The notes below the pieces were generated by a model, which worked only from the letters and a program-made list of their open reading frames with translations, was not told the DNA's origin and ran no database searches. Of a stretch of 64,000 nt of DNA, positions 28,733-37,289 are shown in pieces; position 1 is the stretch's first letter, and every line of letters begins with the position of its first letter. The DNA lies in contig NZ_JAILMR010000130.1 in NCBI RefSeq assembly GCF_024692365.1, positions 124,001 to 188,000 on the forward strand, written 5' to 3'. Position numbers and translations under genes: made by a program. Origin of the DNA: Ruminococcus sp. Lineage in GTDB: Bacteria; Bacillota; Clostridia; Oscillospirales; Ruminococcaceae.

Positions 28733-29212
28733 ATGGAAAAACTGCTTAATCTTTTAAAGTCAAATGCAAGACTGACTAACGCCGAGCTTGCTGTAATGCT
28801 CGGTAAGACCGAGGCTGAGGTCGCCGCGGATATAGAAAAGCTGGAAAAAGACGGCATCATCACAGGATACACTGCCATTGTCGATGAAGCTGTTTACGAT
28901 CCCAATTCCGTTACAGCGCTTATCGAGCTGAAAGTTACTCCCCAGTCCCAGTCAGGCTATGACGATATAGCAAAGTCCATAGCTTCCTACGAACAGGTTG
29001 AATCAGTAAGGCTGATGTCAGGCGCTTATGATATACTGGTTTCTGTAACTGGTACAAATATCCGCGAGGTATCCCGCTTTGTTGCCGAGAACCTTGCTGC
29101 CATTGATGCGGTGCAGTCAACCGCAACACATTTCCTGCTGAGAAGCTACAAGGTCAACGGCATATCCGTGACCGCTGACGAAAAAGATGAGAGAGGACTG
29201 ATGTTCCCATGA
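28733..29212 (+). CDS. Lrp/AsnC-family transcriptional regulator
   Basis: A 159-aa feast/famine regulator. It has an N-terminal winged helix-turn-helix (LLNLLKSNARLTNAELAVMLG … VAADIEKLEKDGIITGYTAIV) and a C-terminal RAM/AsnC ligand domain (ALIELKVTPQSQSGYDDIAKSI … VRLMSGAYDILVSVTGTN). Such proteins sense amino acids. AAGGAGGT precedes the ATG. Its stop overlaps the start of an aminotransferase gene (ATGA), which suggests that it regulates or senses the product of that neighbour. Confidence 0.93.
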   Translation: MEKLLNLLKSNARLTNAELAVMLGKTEAEVAADIEKLEKDGIITGYTAIVDEAVYDPNSVTALIELKVTPQSQSGYDDIAKSIASYEQVESVRLMSGAYDILVSVTGTNIREVSRFVAENLAAIDAVQSTATHFLLRSYKVNGISVTADEKDERGLMFP

Positions 29213-30393
29213 TAGATTACAGCAAGGTACTTTCGCCTGCCATCGTGAACATGAAGCCCTCAGGCATACGAAAGTTTTTTGATATCGCTCAGCAGCTGGA
29301 GGGTGTGATCTCACTCGGTGTGGGTGAACCCGATTTCAAGACTCCTTGGGTAGTCAGGCGCGAAGCTATAAATGTCCTTGAAAAGGGAAGAACTTCATAC
29401 ACTGCAAACGCAGGTCTTGCAGATCTCCGTAAGGAAGCCGCGCGCTATTTCAGCGACCGCATCGGAGTAGATTACGATCCCACCAATGAGATCATTATAA
29501 CTGTCGGCGGCTCGGAGGGTATTGACCTTTGTATCAGATCGATAGTTACAGCAGGGGACGAAGTGCTGATAGTTCAGCCGTCTTTCGTCTGTTACTGCCC
29601 GATAGTTACTCTGTGTGGGGGAGTTCCTGTTCCTATCGAAACTAAAGCTGAGAACGAGTTCCGCCTTACCGCTGAGGAACTACGCAGCAAGATCACCGAC
29701 AGAACAAAGCTGTTAGTTCTGCCTTATCCCAACAATCCCACAGGTGCGATAATGCGCAGGGAAGATCTGGAAGAAATTGCAGATGTTCTGCGCAGAACTA
29801 ATATTCTGGTTTTGTCTGATGAAATATATTCCGAACTCACGTACAGCGGCAAACACGTTTCAATAGCATCACTGCCCGATATGAGAGAGCGGACGATAGT
29901 TATAAACGGATTTTCCAAGGCATATGCAATGACGGGCTGGCGTCTTGGTATCGCAGCTGCCCCATGTGAACTTACATCACAGATGCTGAAACTGCACCAG
30001 TATGCCATAATGTCCTCGCCAACCGTCAGCCAGTTTGCGGCTATAACCGCACTCAGGGAATGTGATGATGATATCGTGAAAATGCGTGATGAATACGATA
30101 TGCGCAGACGTTATCTGGTTGACGCTTTCAATAAACTGGGTCTTGACTGCTTTACCCCGCAAGGTGCATTCTATGTTTTCCCCTGCATAAGAAGTACAGG
30201 GCTATCAAGCAGTGATTTCTGTGAAAAACTGGTTTACCGCAAGAAAGTCGCAGTTGTACCGGGAAACGCTTTCGGTGAATGCGGCGAAGGATTTGTTCGT
30301 GTTTCCTACGCATACTCCCTCAGCCACCTGAGAGAAGCTATCAAGCGTATCGGCGAGTTTTTAGAGGAGCTTAAAAATGGCACTTTACAATAA
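29209..30393 (+). CDS. Class I/II PLP-dependent aminotransferase
   Basis: A 394-aa fold-type I aminotransferase with the PLP-binding Lys237 in SKAYAMTGWRLG, the Asn-Pro motif PYPNNPTGAIM and the ILVLSDEIYSEL aspartate. Closest by eye to the aspartate/aromatic/branched-chain aminotransferases that pair with Lrp-type regulators in clostridia; the exact substrate cannot be read. The ATG overlaps the stop of the Lrp-family gene and its own end overlaps ispE, so the three genes form one operon. Confidence 0.93.
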   Translation: MIDYSKVLSPAIVNMKPSGIRKFFDIAQQLEGVISLGVGEPDFKTPWVVRREAINVLEKGRTSYTANAGLADLRKEAARYFSDRIGVDYDPTNEIIITVGGSEGIDLCIRSIVTAGDEVLIVQPSFVCYCPIVTLCGGVPVPIETKAENEFRLTAEELRSKITDRTKLLVLPYPNNPTGAIMRREDLEEIADVLRRTNILVLSDEIYSELTYSGKHVSIASLPDMRERTIVINGFSKAYAMTGWRLGIAAAPCELTSQMLKLHQYAIMSSPTVSQFAAITALRECDDDIVKMRDEYDMRRRYLVDAFNKLGLDCFTPQGAFYVFPCIRSTGLSSSDFCEKLVYRKKVAVVPGNAFGECGEGFVRVSYAYSLSHLREAIKRIGEFLEELKNGTLQ

Positions 30394-31276
30394 TATAAAA
30401 GTCAAAGCATACGGCAAAGTAAATCTTCTGCTGGATATAATCGGCAGGCGCGATGACGGCTACCATATGCTCAACACAGTCATGCAGTCTGTCAGCGTGT
30501 ATGATACACTTGAACTGTCGATAGACAGCAGTGCCTCCGAGGGCATGGAGATAATATGCGACAAGGAGGGCTTTCCCCTTGACAGCAGCAATCTGATATG
30601 GAAAGCAGCTGATGTCTTCAAAGAGTATACTGGTATAACCTACGGCGGAAAGCTGATCGTCAAGGTGGAGAAAAATCTGCCCTCACAGGCGGGCATGGGC
30701 GGCGGAAGTGCTGACTGCGCTGCTATGCTGAAAGCGATGAACACATTCTTTTGTACTCTGAAAGACGAAGACGAACTCTGTGAGATGGGCACAAAGCTCG
30801 GTGCTGATGTTCCTTTCTGCATCAGGGGCGGAACAAGGCTGTGTCAGGGAATTGGCGAGATAACAAACAAGTTGCCGTCACCCGACTGCGCTTTTGTTAT
30901 AGTCAAGCCCGATGTAAGCATCTCAACTCCCGAAGCTTATAAGCGCTATGACCTTATGAAATCGCCGCCGAGAAGTAATCTCGACTACTTCCTTAAAGCC
31001 CTTGCTTCGGGAAATGTATTCTCGACCAGCATATACCTGTTCAATGTTTTTGAAGCAGTGATGGATATGCCCGAGGTAGTTCAAGCTAAGCAAGACCTGA
31101 AAGAAGCGGGTGCGCTGAATACTCTTATGACAGGTAGCGGCTCAGCAGTTTTCGGTGTATTTGAAAAGGAAGCCTTTGCTGAGGAAGCAGCTTTAAAGCT
31201 TGCAGGAAAATACAGCTACTGTGAAGTATGTACACCCGTAAAAAGCGGATACGAGTTAATGTGGGTGAACAGATAG
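30377..31276 (+). CDS. ispE: 4-diphosphocytidyl-2-C-methyl-D-erythritol kinase
   Basis: GHMP kinase of the MEP isoprenoid pathway, 299 aa. It has the N-terminal KAYGKVNLLLDIIGRRDDGYHML, the ATP-binding PSQAGMGGGSADCAAML, the LGADVPFCIRGGT segment and the C-terminal LMTGSGSAVFGVF. The start overlaps the aminotransferase stop by 17 bases and has GAGGAG upstream. Co-transcription with an Lrp-aminotransferase pair is unusual but reflects only position. Confidence 0.96.
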   Translation: MALYNNIKVKAYGKVNLLLDIIGRRDDGYHMLNTVMQSVSVYDTLELSIDSSASEGMEIICDKEGFPLDSSNLIWKAADVFKEYTGITYGGKLIVKVEKNLPSQAGMGGGSADCAAMLKAMNTFFCTLKDEDELCEMGTKLGADVPFCIRGGTRLCQGIGEITNKLPSPDCAFVIVKPDVSISTPEAYKRYDLMKSPPRSNLDYFLKALASGNVFSTSIYLFNVFEAVMDMPEVVQAKQDLKEAGALNTLMTGSGSAVFGVFEKEAFAEEAALKLAGKYSYCEVCTPVKSGYELMWVNR

Positions 31277-31298
31277 ACTAAGAAAGGGCGGCAATTGA

Positions 31299-32333
31299 AT
31301 GAATTATAAATGCAGATTCTGTGGATACAGATTCAAGGATAAGGACGAACAGATATGTCCTGAATGCCTTACTGCCCGCGAAGAAGATATATCCTGCGGT
31401 GTTTTCGGTGAGGACGAACATAGTCATCAGCAATATGACGACAGCTATTTTTCCGATAACCGTTTTGTAAAGAGCGATACTTTCAAGGACGGCAAAGCAG
31501 ATTTTCTTAAAGAAGAACGCCGTGAGGAAAACAGAGTTGAAGCCGCAAGATATGAGCGTAAAAACGGCGGCGATATCAACGTTGAAGCAACTCCTGCACC
31601 TAGGTTTGGTGCCAACAGACAGCAGTACAACTACGGTAATAATTATACGCCAATAAATAAGACAAATGTACCCAAGAAACAGGGAAGCGGCAAAGGCTGC
31701 GGCTGTATTATAATGATAATTTTTATTATCATTTTTATATCAGCAGCTATGCCCGATGCTTTTTCAAAAATCTTCGATACTATAGAAGATAAAATTAATG
31801 AAGCGAGCAATTCATCATCCAATTCGGAGGAGAAAAATCCACTGATAAAGTCTGATAAAAATTCTGAACCTGATGGTGTGCTGCTGGAAAAATCCGATGA
31901 CTGCGACATTGATTTTTATTTTGAATCATCAAAGGAAACCGAAGGTAATACAGAAGATAGCGGACTAGATATGTTTGCAAAAAACAACCTCTGGTTCTAC
32001 GATGAAAACGGCGAACCTGTCAACTGTAATAATCTTGATGTACGCCAGATCTATCAGACTGAGATAAAACTTAATCTGTGCCACAGCGATTATTCAAGAG
32101 TTGAGCTTGATGAAATAGAGATATTGAATGTTGTACTTTATGCATTTGATAAGGATAATGAACTGATAAGCATGTATGACGGTCACCTCAATGATCTTTC
32201 AGTAATTTCTGTCGGTAATGTCAGCAATATGTATCCTAAAATGTATTACGATGCAAACGCTGCTCATACTACACTGTATATCAATACAGCGATCGATGGT
32301 AAAGAAGTTTCATTCTATTATTTACTATCATGA
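31299..32333 (+). CDS. Zinc-ribbon membrane protein of unknown function
   Basis: A 344-aa protein with an N-terminal four-cysteine zinc ribbon (Cys5, Cys8, Cys20, Cys23), a charged disordered stretch to about residue 130, one membrane segment (about 134-150, GCGCIIMIIFIIIFISAAM), a Ser/Glu-rich linker and a probable extracytoplasmic beta-rich domain (about 200-344). I do not recognise the C-terminal domain. The layout, cytosolic ribbon and outer sensor-like domain, recurs in uncharacterised Firmicute proteins. Its stop overlaps the start of the radical SAM gene (ATGA), so the two are translationally coupled. Confidence 0.75.
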   Translation: MNYKCRFCGYRFKDKDEQICPECLTAREEDISCGVFGEDEHSHQQYDDSYFSDNRFVKSDTFKDGKADFLKEERREENRVEAARYERKNGGDINVEATPAPRFGANRQQYNYGNNYTPINKTNVPKKQGSGKGCGCIIMIIFIIIFISAAMPDAFSKIFDTIEDKINEASNSSSNSEEKNPLIKSDKNSEPDGVLLEKSDDCDIDFYFESSKETEGNTEDSGLDMFAKNNLWFYDENGEPVNCNNLDVRQIYQTEIKLNLCHSDYSRVELDEIEILNVVLYAFDKDNELISMYDGHLNDLSVISVGNVSNMYPKMYYDANAAHTTLYINTAIDGKEVSFYYLLS

Positions 32334-33235
32334 GCGGAGTTGTTTTATTAAACAGCTGCAAACTTTGCCCGCGGAATTGCAGCGTAAACAGAAATGATGG
32401 AAAAATCGGTTTTTGCAAAGCGGGTGCAAAAGTCAGGATAGCCCGCGCAGATCTTCACATGTGGGAAGAACCTCCGATAAGCGGAACAAAAGGCTCGGGA
32501 ACAGTGTTTTTCTCGGGCTGTAATTTGCAATGCTGTTTTTGCCAGAACCATGAGATATCCGCTGAGGGTAAAGGCTTTGAACTTTCGGCCAGCGAGTTGG
32601 CAGAAACTTTTCTTATGCTTCAGGATAAAGGTGCTCACAATATAAATCTTGTGACAGCTGCACCTTATGTACCGCATATCATAGAAGCTCTTGATATAGC
32701 AGGGGACAAGCTTACAATTCCTGTCGTATACAACAGCGGCGGTTATGAAAGCATCGAAACACTGGAAATGCTCAGAGGATACGTGGATATCTTCCTGCCA
32801 GACCTTAAATATTATTCAAGTGAATTATCGTCTGAATACTCTGGGGCAGGGGATTATTTTGAACGTGCGACACGGGCGCTGATAAAAATGCATGAACTTG
32901 TTGGTTCGCCCCAGTTTGATGAAAATGGAATAATGAAAAGGGGAGTCATCGTAAGACATCTTGTTCTTCCGGGCTGCCGTCATGATTCCGCTAAGATAAT
33001 CGGCTGGCTTGCGGACAACTTTACACCGCAGGAAATTCTGGTAAGCCTTATGAGCCAGTATGTACCGATGTACAAAGCAAAAGATATCAAGGCGCTATCC
33101 CGCAGGACATCTACCTTTGAATATGAGTACGTTTGCAGACTTGTTGAAGGCTGTGGATTTGACGGATTTTTCCAGCAGAGAAGTGCGGCAGAGGATAAGT
33201 ATGTTCCTGAATTTTATGACAAGAAATATTATTGA
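32330..33235 (+). CDS. PflX-like radical SAM protein (COG1313 type)
   Basis: A 301-aa radical SAM protein related to pyruvate-formate-lyase activating enzymes. The SAM-cluster motif is CNLQCCFC (Cys64, Cys68, Cys71). An N-terminal Cys-rich segment (CKLCPRNCSVNRNDGKIGFC) could bind a further cluster or zinc. Other signatures are VFFSGC, VYNSGGYE and VDIFLPDLKYYS. Members of this group are poorly characterised, and no glycyl-radical enzyme gene is nearby, so the target is unknown. Confidence 0.88.
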   Translation: MSGVVLLNSCKLCPRNCSVNRNDGKIGFCKAGAKVRIARADLHMWEEPPISGTKGSGTVFFSGCNLQCCFCQNHEISAEGKGFELSASELAETFLMLQDKGAHNINLVTAAPYVPHIIEALDIAGDKLTIPVVYNSGGYESIETLEMLRGYVDIFLPDLKYYSSELSSEYSGAGDYFERATRALIKMHELVGSPQFDENGIMKRGVIVRHLVLPGCRHDSAKIIGWLADNFTPQEILVSLMSQYVPMYKAKDIKALSRRTSTFEYEYVCRLVEGCGFDGFFQQRSAAEDKYVPEFYDKKYY

Positions 33236-33599
33236 GTTCGGAGCAGATTATGAAAGAATTTCGTTTGCAGCCATTGAGGCTTGCGCAGGCTGGAAGATTG
33301 TATACAACAATTTTTCGGAATATGACCCGGATATAGACGAAGCTATTTATTCTTATGAATTGTGCGAAGATCTTTTACAACTTGAAAATCAAAACCTTCT
33401 AATTGACTTGGGCTGGTATCCACATGGGGTTCTGAATGGGAGCTACAAGATATATCTGGTAGATACGAACAGTGAAGCACCCTTTGAACGTCCGCTGGAA
33501 GTTTTTTCCTCGAACTCAAAGACAGAAATACTTGAAAAGATCGAGTATTGGACGAACTCAGGCTTTTATCAGAAGTATCTCAGGAACAATGTTAAATGA
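33201..33599 (+). CDS. Hypothetical protein overlapping the radical SAM gene
   Basis: The best start is ATG 33201 (GAGG at 33191), giving 132 aa and a 35-base overlap with the radical SAM gene; ATG 33216 is an alternative. The frame extends further 5', but that part is only the shadow of the overlapped gene. The product is acidic and soluble (FSEYDPDIDEAIYSYELCEDLL … GWYPHGVLNGSYKIYLVD … FERPLEVFSS). The style resembles small immunity-like proteins, but I cannot name a family, and no toxin gene is adjacent. Confidence 0.65.
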   Translation: MFLNFMTRNIIEFGADYERISFAAIEACAGWKIVYNNFSEYDPDIDEAIYSYELCEDLLQLENQNLLIDLGWYPHGVLNGSYKIYLVDTNSEAPFERPLEVFSSNSKTEILEKIEYWTNSGFYQKYLRNNVK

Positions 33600-33643
33600 T
33601 ATTATTTTAGTCGAAATATTAACCGATTTGTAATAACTAACTA

Positions 33644-33697
33644 TTGACAAGCTATCTAAAATGCGTTATAATGACAATAGGAACTATGAATTAGTTC
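33644..33697 (+). promoter_or_regulatory. Promoter of the HD-domain gene with inverted repeat at the start site
   Basis: TTGACA (33644-33649), 17-base spacer, TATAAT (33667-33672). A perfect 6-5-6 inverted repeat, GAACTA-N5-TAGTTC (33681-33697), begins at about +1 or +2 and could be an operator or a 5' stem-loop. Confidence 0.75.
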
Positions 33698-33754
33698 TTA
33701 TCACAAAACAAACACATAATACTAATTGTCAGATAAAGAAAAGAGGGAATGCCG

Positions 33755-34288
33755 ATGTCCAAAGCAATGGGTTCAAGATATTCTGTTGAGACCTCGAAAG
33801 AGAGCAGAGAGTATTTTGAATACGTCAAGGATCTCCTTGACAATGAAGTAGTGAGTGAGATGAAGAAATTCAGACACCATTACAGCACGACCTGTTACCA
33901 GCATTGTCTTAATGTTTCGTATTATAACTATATCGTCTGCAAAAAGCTGGGTTTGAACGCGAAAGCTGCTGCGAGAGCCGGGATGCTCCACGACCTGTTT
34001 CTGTATGACTGGCGCGATGAGCCAAGGAAAAAAGGGGAGCTGCCCCATGGCTTTACTCACCCAAGGATAGCCCTTGAAAATGCCAAGGAGCACTTTGAGC
34101 TTGGCAAGGTAGAGGAAGACATGATAATCAAGCATATGTGGCCGCTGACAGTTAAACTGCCCAGATATGCAGAATCCTACGTTATCGTTATGATCGACAA
34201 ATATGCTGCTATGCTGGAATTCGGTGTACATTGCAAGAACGTTCTTACACACACCGTCAGCAACATAAAGCACAAAAAGGCATCCTGA
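33755..34288 (+). CDS. HD-domain metal-dependent phosphohydrolase
   Basis: A 177-aa single-domain HD protein. Metal ligands include His50 (YQHCLNVSYYNY), His79-Asp80 in ARAGMLHDLFLYDW, and a downstream histidine in MIIKHMWPLT; an Asp in VIVMIDKYAA completes the motif. It most resembles small HD hydrolases acting on nucleotides or nucleotide-like phosphates; substrate unknown. ATG 33755 sits 7 bases after GAGGG, whereas the ATG at 33749 is only one base from it. It is monocistronic with its own promoter and terminator. Confidence 0.85.
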   Translation: MSKAMGSRYSVETSKESREYFEYVKDLLDNEVVSEMKKFRHHYSTTCYQHCLNVSYYNYIVCKKLGLNAKAAARAGMLHDLFLYDWRDEPRKKGELPHGFTHPRIALENAKEHFELGKVEEDMIIKHMWPLTVKLPRYAESYVIVMIDKYAAMLEFGVHCKNVLTHTVSNIKHKKAS

Positions 34289-34302
34289 TACAGTAAATGC
34301 AA

Positions 34303-34343
34303 CAAGTCTCCTGCACCTATCATGCAGGAGACTTGATTTTTTT
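34303..34343 (+). terminator. Terminator after the HD-domain gene
   Basis: A perfect 13-bp stem (34303-34315 with 34323-34335), 7-base loop, then A and seven T. Confidence 0.9.
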
Positions 34344-34344
34344 A

Positions 34345-35103
34345 TCAATCGCCGAATACAAAGAAATGAGTAAGACCCAGCCATTCACGCACCCAGTATG
34401 TGGGAACATATCGTGGCTCGGTATGGGATGAATAAGCTGTCACACTTGCGGCGCCCTCCTGTTTTGCGATAAGGCTTGCACGGTACTGGTGGAAGCCGTC
34501 GGTGACTATCGTGATATCTCTGCCGCAGCCGAGTTTATCGGTTATAGCGAAAGAGAAATTGATATTCTCAAATGTGTTGGTAGACTTGTCCTCCATGATT
34601 ATACGTTTTTCGTCTGCGCCTTTTTCCACGAGGTATCGGTGCATTGCTTCAGCTTCTGAGATCTTTTCATCACTGCCTTTTCCACCAGAAACAACTACCA
34701 GCGCATCGGGATGTTTCTGCATGGCTTCAAAAGCGGTATCAAGTCTGCGTCGCAGCATACGCGATGGTCTTTCACCTTTGACCTTACAGCCGAGAACAAT
34801 AATAAGCTCGGTGTCCTTTGGAGCGTTTTCCTGTGCTTTGTACATCTTATAAGAGAGTATGCCAACATAGGTGAAACCGACAATCAAGAATAGGCACACG
34901 GCGATTATTATTCCTTTGCCCCATACATGAGACCAAATAGTCTTCAGCAGTTTAAAGAACTGACGATGCGCTGTGGTGGCAGTAATCAGAAGAATGAAAA
35001 AAATGATCCCCGCAGCGTTTCCTGCATTAAGTATCGGAAAAGGCGCAATAAAGAGCAGCAGGAAAAATATCTCAACTGCCATGATAATGTATTTAATAGT
35101 CAT
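34345..35103 (-). CDS. YdcF/SanA-like (DUF218) membrane protein
   Basis: A 252-aa protein with three predicted membrane segments (about 4-22, 29-46 and 63-83) and a C-terminal DUF218 domain: ELIIVLGCKVKGERPSRML, VVVSGGKGSDEKISEAEAM, STNTFENINFS, VTDGFHQYRA. The family (YdcF, SanA, ElyC) is linked to envelope integrity, but its reaction is not established. ATG at 35103 follows AAAGGA; a frame-open ATG at 35145 is upstream of the promoter's predicted start and is rejected. Confidence 0.88.
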   Translation of the reverse strand: MTIKYIIMAVEIFFLLLFIAPFPILNAGNAAGIIFFILLITATTAHRQFFKLLKTIWSHVWGKGIIIAVCLFLIVGFTYVGILSYKMYKAQENAPKDTELIIVLGCKVKGERPSRMLRRRLDTAFEAMQKHPDALVVVSGGKGSDEKISEAEAMHRYLVEKGADEKRIIMEDKSTNTFENINFSFAITDKLGCGRDITIVTDGFHQYRASLIAKQEGAASVTAYSSHTEPRYVPTYWVREWLGLTHFFVFGD

Positions 35104-35133
35104 TGTTGTTTTCCTTTCTGTATTTTTGATATT

Positions 35134-35162
35134 ATTATAACACATAACATCAAGGATTGCAA
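35134..35162 (-). promoter_or_regulatory. Minus-strand promoter of the YdcF-like gene
   Basis: On the minus strand TTGCAA (35162-35157), 17 bases ending in TGT, and TATAAT (35139-35134), an extended -10. Confidence 0.6.
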
Positions 35163-35207
35163 CAGGTTCAGAAATGCTGAATTTGGGTTTGTGAAAGTCG
35201 AAAAGGG

Positions 35208-35236
35208 TTGATTTTCAGACTGAGATATGCTATAAT
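35208..35236 (+). promoter_or_regulatory. Promoter of the dnaD-dnaC-like operon
   Basis: TTGATT (35208-35213), 17-base spacer ending in TGC, TATAAT (35231-35236). Confidence 0.65.
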
Positions 35237-35264
35237 AAATGTTACGCACAGGAGGGCTGTAACT

Positions 35265-36293
35265 ATGGATTATTGTTTTGAAGCCGACAGCTGGGGAGCA
35301 TCATTCACTTTCCCGTGGGCTGCGGCAGGGGGATATATAAAAAGCTGCAATGAAGCTCAGATAAAAATACTTCTCTGCATACTTGCAGGTCCCAGATATA
35401 CCGACTCTGCCATGCTGTCTTCGATGTCGGGCTTTTCTGAGGCTGACGTAGATTCGGCTGTTGCTTACTGGCAGGAACTGGGAGTTATAAGAGTGAACGG
35501 CGAAAAGGCAGTTGCTGTCAAACCCGAAGCACCTCATACATTCTCGGGAAAGAACGAGCCTGTTTCGCTTGTCGAGTCTGTTAAGCCTACAAAGGCATCG
35601 GCAGTCGAAAGAAAGATAACCGTGAAATATTCCCAGCGTGAGATGCAGCAAAAAGCAGAAAACGATGCCGCACTGAAAAGTCTTATAAACGAGATACAGT
35701 CACTCCAGTTCTCAATAAACGGAAGTGAGCTCGCCAAGCTGATAGAGCTTTATGAACTTTACAGATTCGATGCACCTTCCATACTCCTGGCAGCCGACCA
35801 TTGCCGTGCAGCAGGGAAGTGCAGTATAGCATATCTCCATACTGTCATGATAAGCTGGTACAATGAGGGAATAAATTCCTATGCAGAAGTTGAGCAGGCG
35901 ATAATCACAGCTTCTGAGCGCAGATCTTATGAAAACAAGATACTTGGCATTTTTGGCATGGAAAATCGTCCTTCAAAAAAGCAGCAGCAGTATATGACTG
36001 AATGGAAGCGGCTGGGCTTCAACAATGATCTTATCGAGCTTGCATATAATAAATGTCTTGATACCAAAAGCAAACTCAGTTTCAGTTACATAGACGGCAT
36101 CCTTAAAAATTGGGCAAAAGTCGGTGTTACCAGTGTTGAGCAGGCTGAACAGTCAGATAAACAGCACAAGAAGAAATACACTGCGGCGAGCGAAGACAAG
36201 CCTTCTTACGACCTCAACGAATATGAAAACTTTGCAAGGAATTACGATTTCGGTGACGCGCCCTGGAACGTCAGGAAGGAAGAAGATCAATGA
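35265..36293 (+). CDS. DnaD-domain replication protein
   Basis: A 342-aa protein of the DnaD/DnaB primosome group. An N-terminal winged-helix-like part (residues about 20-90, LKILLCILAGPRYTDSAMLSSMSG) is followed by a linker and two DnaD-type C-terminal repeats. The first has the typical VMISWYNEGINSYAEVEQ; the second is MTEWKRLGFNNDLIELAYNKCLD … SYIDGILKNWAKVGVTS. ATG 35265 follows GGAGGG at 35251. The stop overlaps the start of the DnaC-like ATPase, its expected partner in helicase loading. Confidence 0.9.
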   Translation: MDYCFEADSWGASFTFPWAAAGGYIKSCNEAQIKILLCILAGPRYTDSAMLSSMSGFSEADVDSAVAYWQELGVIRVNGEKAVAVKPEAPHTFSGKNEPVSLVESVKPTKASAVERKITVKYSQREMQQKAENDAALKSLINEIQSLQFSINGSELAKLIELYELYRFDAPSILLAADHCRAAGKCSIAYLHTVMISWYNEGINSYAEVEQAIITASERRSYENKILGIFGMENRPSKKQQQYMTEWKRLGFNNDLIELAYNKCLDTKSKLSFSYIDGILKNWAKVGVTSVEQAEQSDKQHKKKYTAASEDKPSYDLNEYENFARNYDFGDAPWNVRKEEDQ

Positions 36294-37279
36294 AATATAC
36301 CGAACAGGCATTTGAACGCGCCGAGCTTGAACTCAGACGACGTCAGGACAATGCGAACGTGGAACATCAGCGTCGTCTCGATGAGATAGCACAGAAAGCT
36401 CCCGAGATTTACCGTATGCACAGCGAAGCCATAAGGCTTAACTACGCGCTTATCGGCAATATCGGCAAAGGAAAGAGCAGTGCTGATATATCGAAGAAGA
36501 TTGCCGAGATAAAGGAGAAAAACATCAGCCTGCGCCACGCGATGCACGAAATGCTAAAAGCCTGCGGCTATCCCGAGGATTACTTGCAGATGCACTATCA
36601 GTGCGAAGTTTGCAGCGATTCGGGATACCATGACGGCGTAAGATGCGAGTGCATGAAAAGGCTGCTGAAAAAATATACTACCGAAGAAATCAACGCACAC
36701 TGTTCCATCGAACTTCACGATTTTGCAGATTTCAGAGCAGAGTATTACAGCGATGTTCCGGTTAACGGCGAGATACCTCGCGTGAAAATGCAGACGATTT
36801 TCGAGAACTGCAAAAACTATGCGACGAGGTTTGAACCGCACACAAGTTCTCTGATATTTTTCGGAAAAACAGGTCTTGGCAAGACGTTCCTTTCATCGTG
36901 TATCGCAAAAGAACTTATTATAAATGGCTGGAACGTTGTTTATGGCTCAATGCTGAAACTTATGCGTCAGGTGGAAGACGAACGTTTTCACAGAGCTGAG
37001 GGCGATACGATGAGTATCATGCTTGAAGCCGACCTGCTTATACTTGATGATCTCGGTTCAGAATTTCAGACGCAGTTCACAGATTCGGTGCTTTACGAAC
37101 TCATAAATGAGCGCATAAACGAGCGCAGACCTACTCTAATCTCAACGAATCTTACGGTCAATGAAGTCGGCAAAAAATACAATGACAGAATTGTATCACG
37201 AATCACAGGCTGTTTCAGACCATTCTTTTTTGCAGGCAGCGATGTAAGACTTGTCAAGCTTAGAAACGGCATAATATGA
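36290..37279 (+). CDS. DnaC/DnaI-like helicase-loader ATPase
   Basis: A 329-aa AAA+ ATPase. The N-terminal part carries a zinc-type CEVCSDSGYHDGVRCEC motif as in DnaI-like loaders. The ATPase has Walker A GKTGLGKT (192-199), Walker B LLILDDLGSEFQ, sensor I STNLTVNEV and an arginine-finger region SRITGCFRPFFF. It should load the replicative helicase together with the DnaD-domain protein whose gene it overlaps by 4 bases. IstB-type transposon ATPases share the fold, but no transposase is nearby. Confidence 0.9.
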   Translation: MKYTEQAFERAELELRRRQDNANVEHQRRLDEIAQKAPEIYRMHSEAIRLNYALIGNIGKGKSSADISKKIAEIKEKNISLRHAMHEMLKACGYPEDYLQMHYQCEVCSDSGYHDGVRCECMKRLLKKYTTEEINAHCSIELHDFADFRAEYYSDVPVNGEIPRVKMQTIFENCKNYATRFEPHTSSLIFFGKTGLGKTFLSSCIAKELIINGWNVVYGSMLKLMRQVEDERFHRAEGDTMSIMLEADLLILDDLGSEFQTQFTDSVLYELINERINERRPTLISTNLTVNEVGKKYNDRIVSRITGCFRPFFFAGSDVRLVKLRNGII

Positions 37280-37289
37280 GGTAACAATC

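Noticed and set aside
36290..37279. Possible IstB transposon ATPase
   Set aside because: No transposase, inverted repeats or target duplication nearby; the zinc-type N-terminus and overlap with a DnaD-domain gene fit a chromosomal helicase loader.
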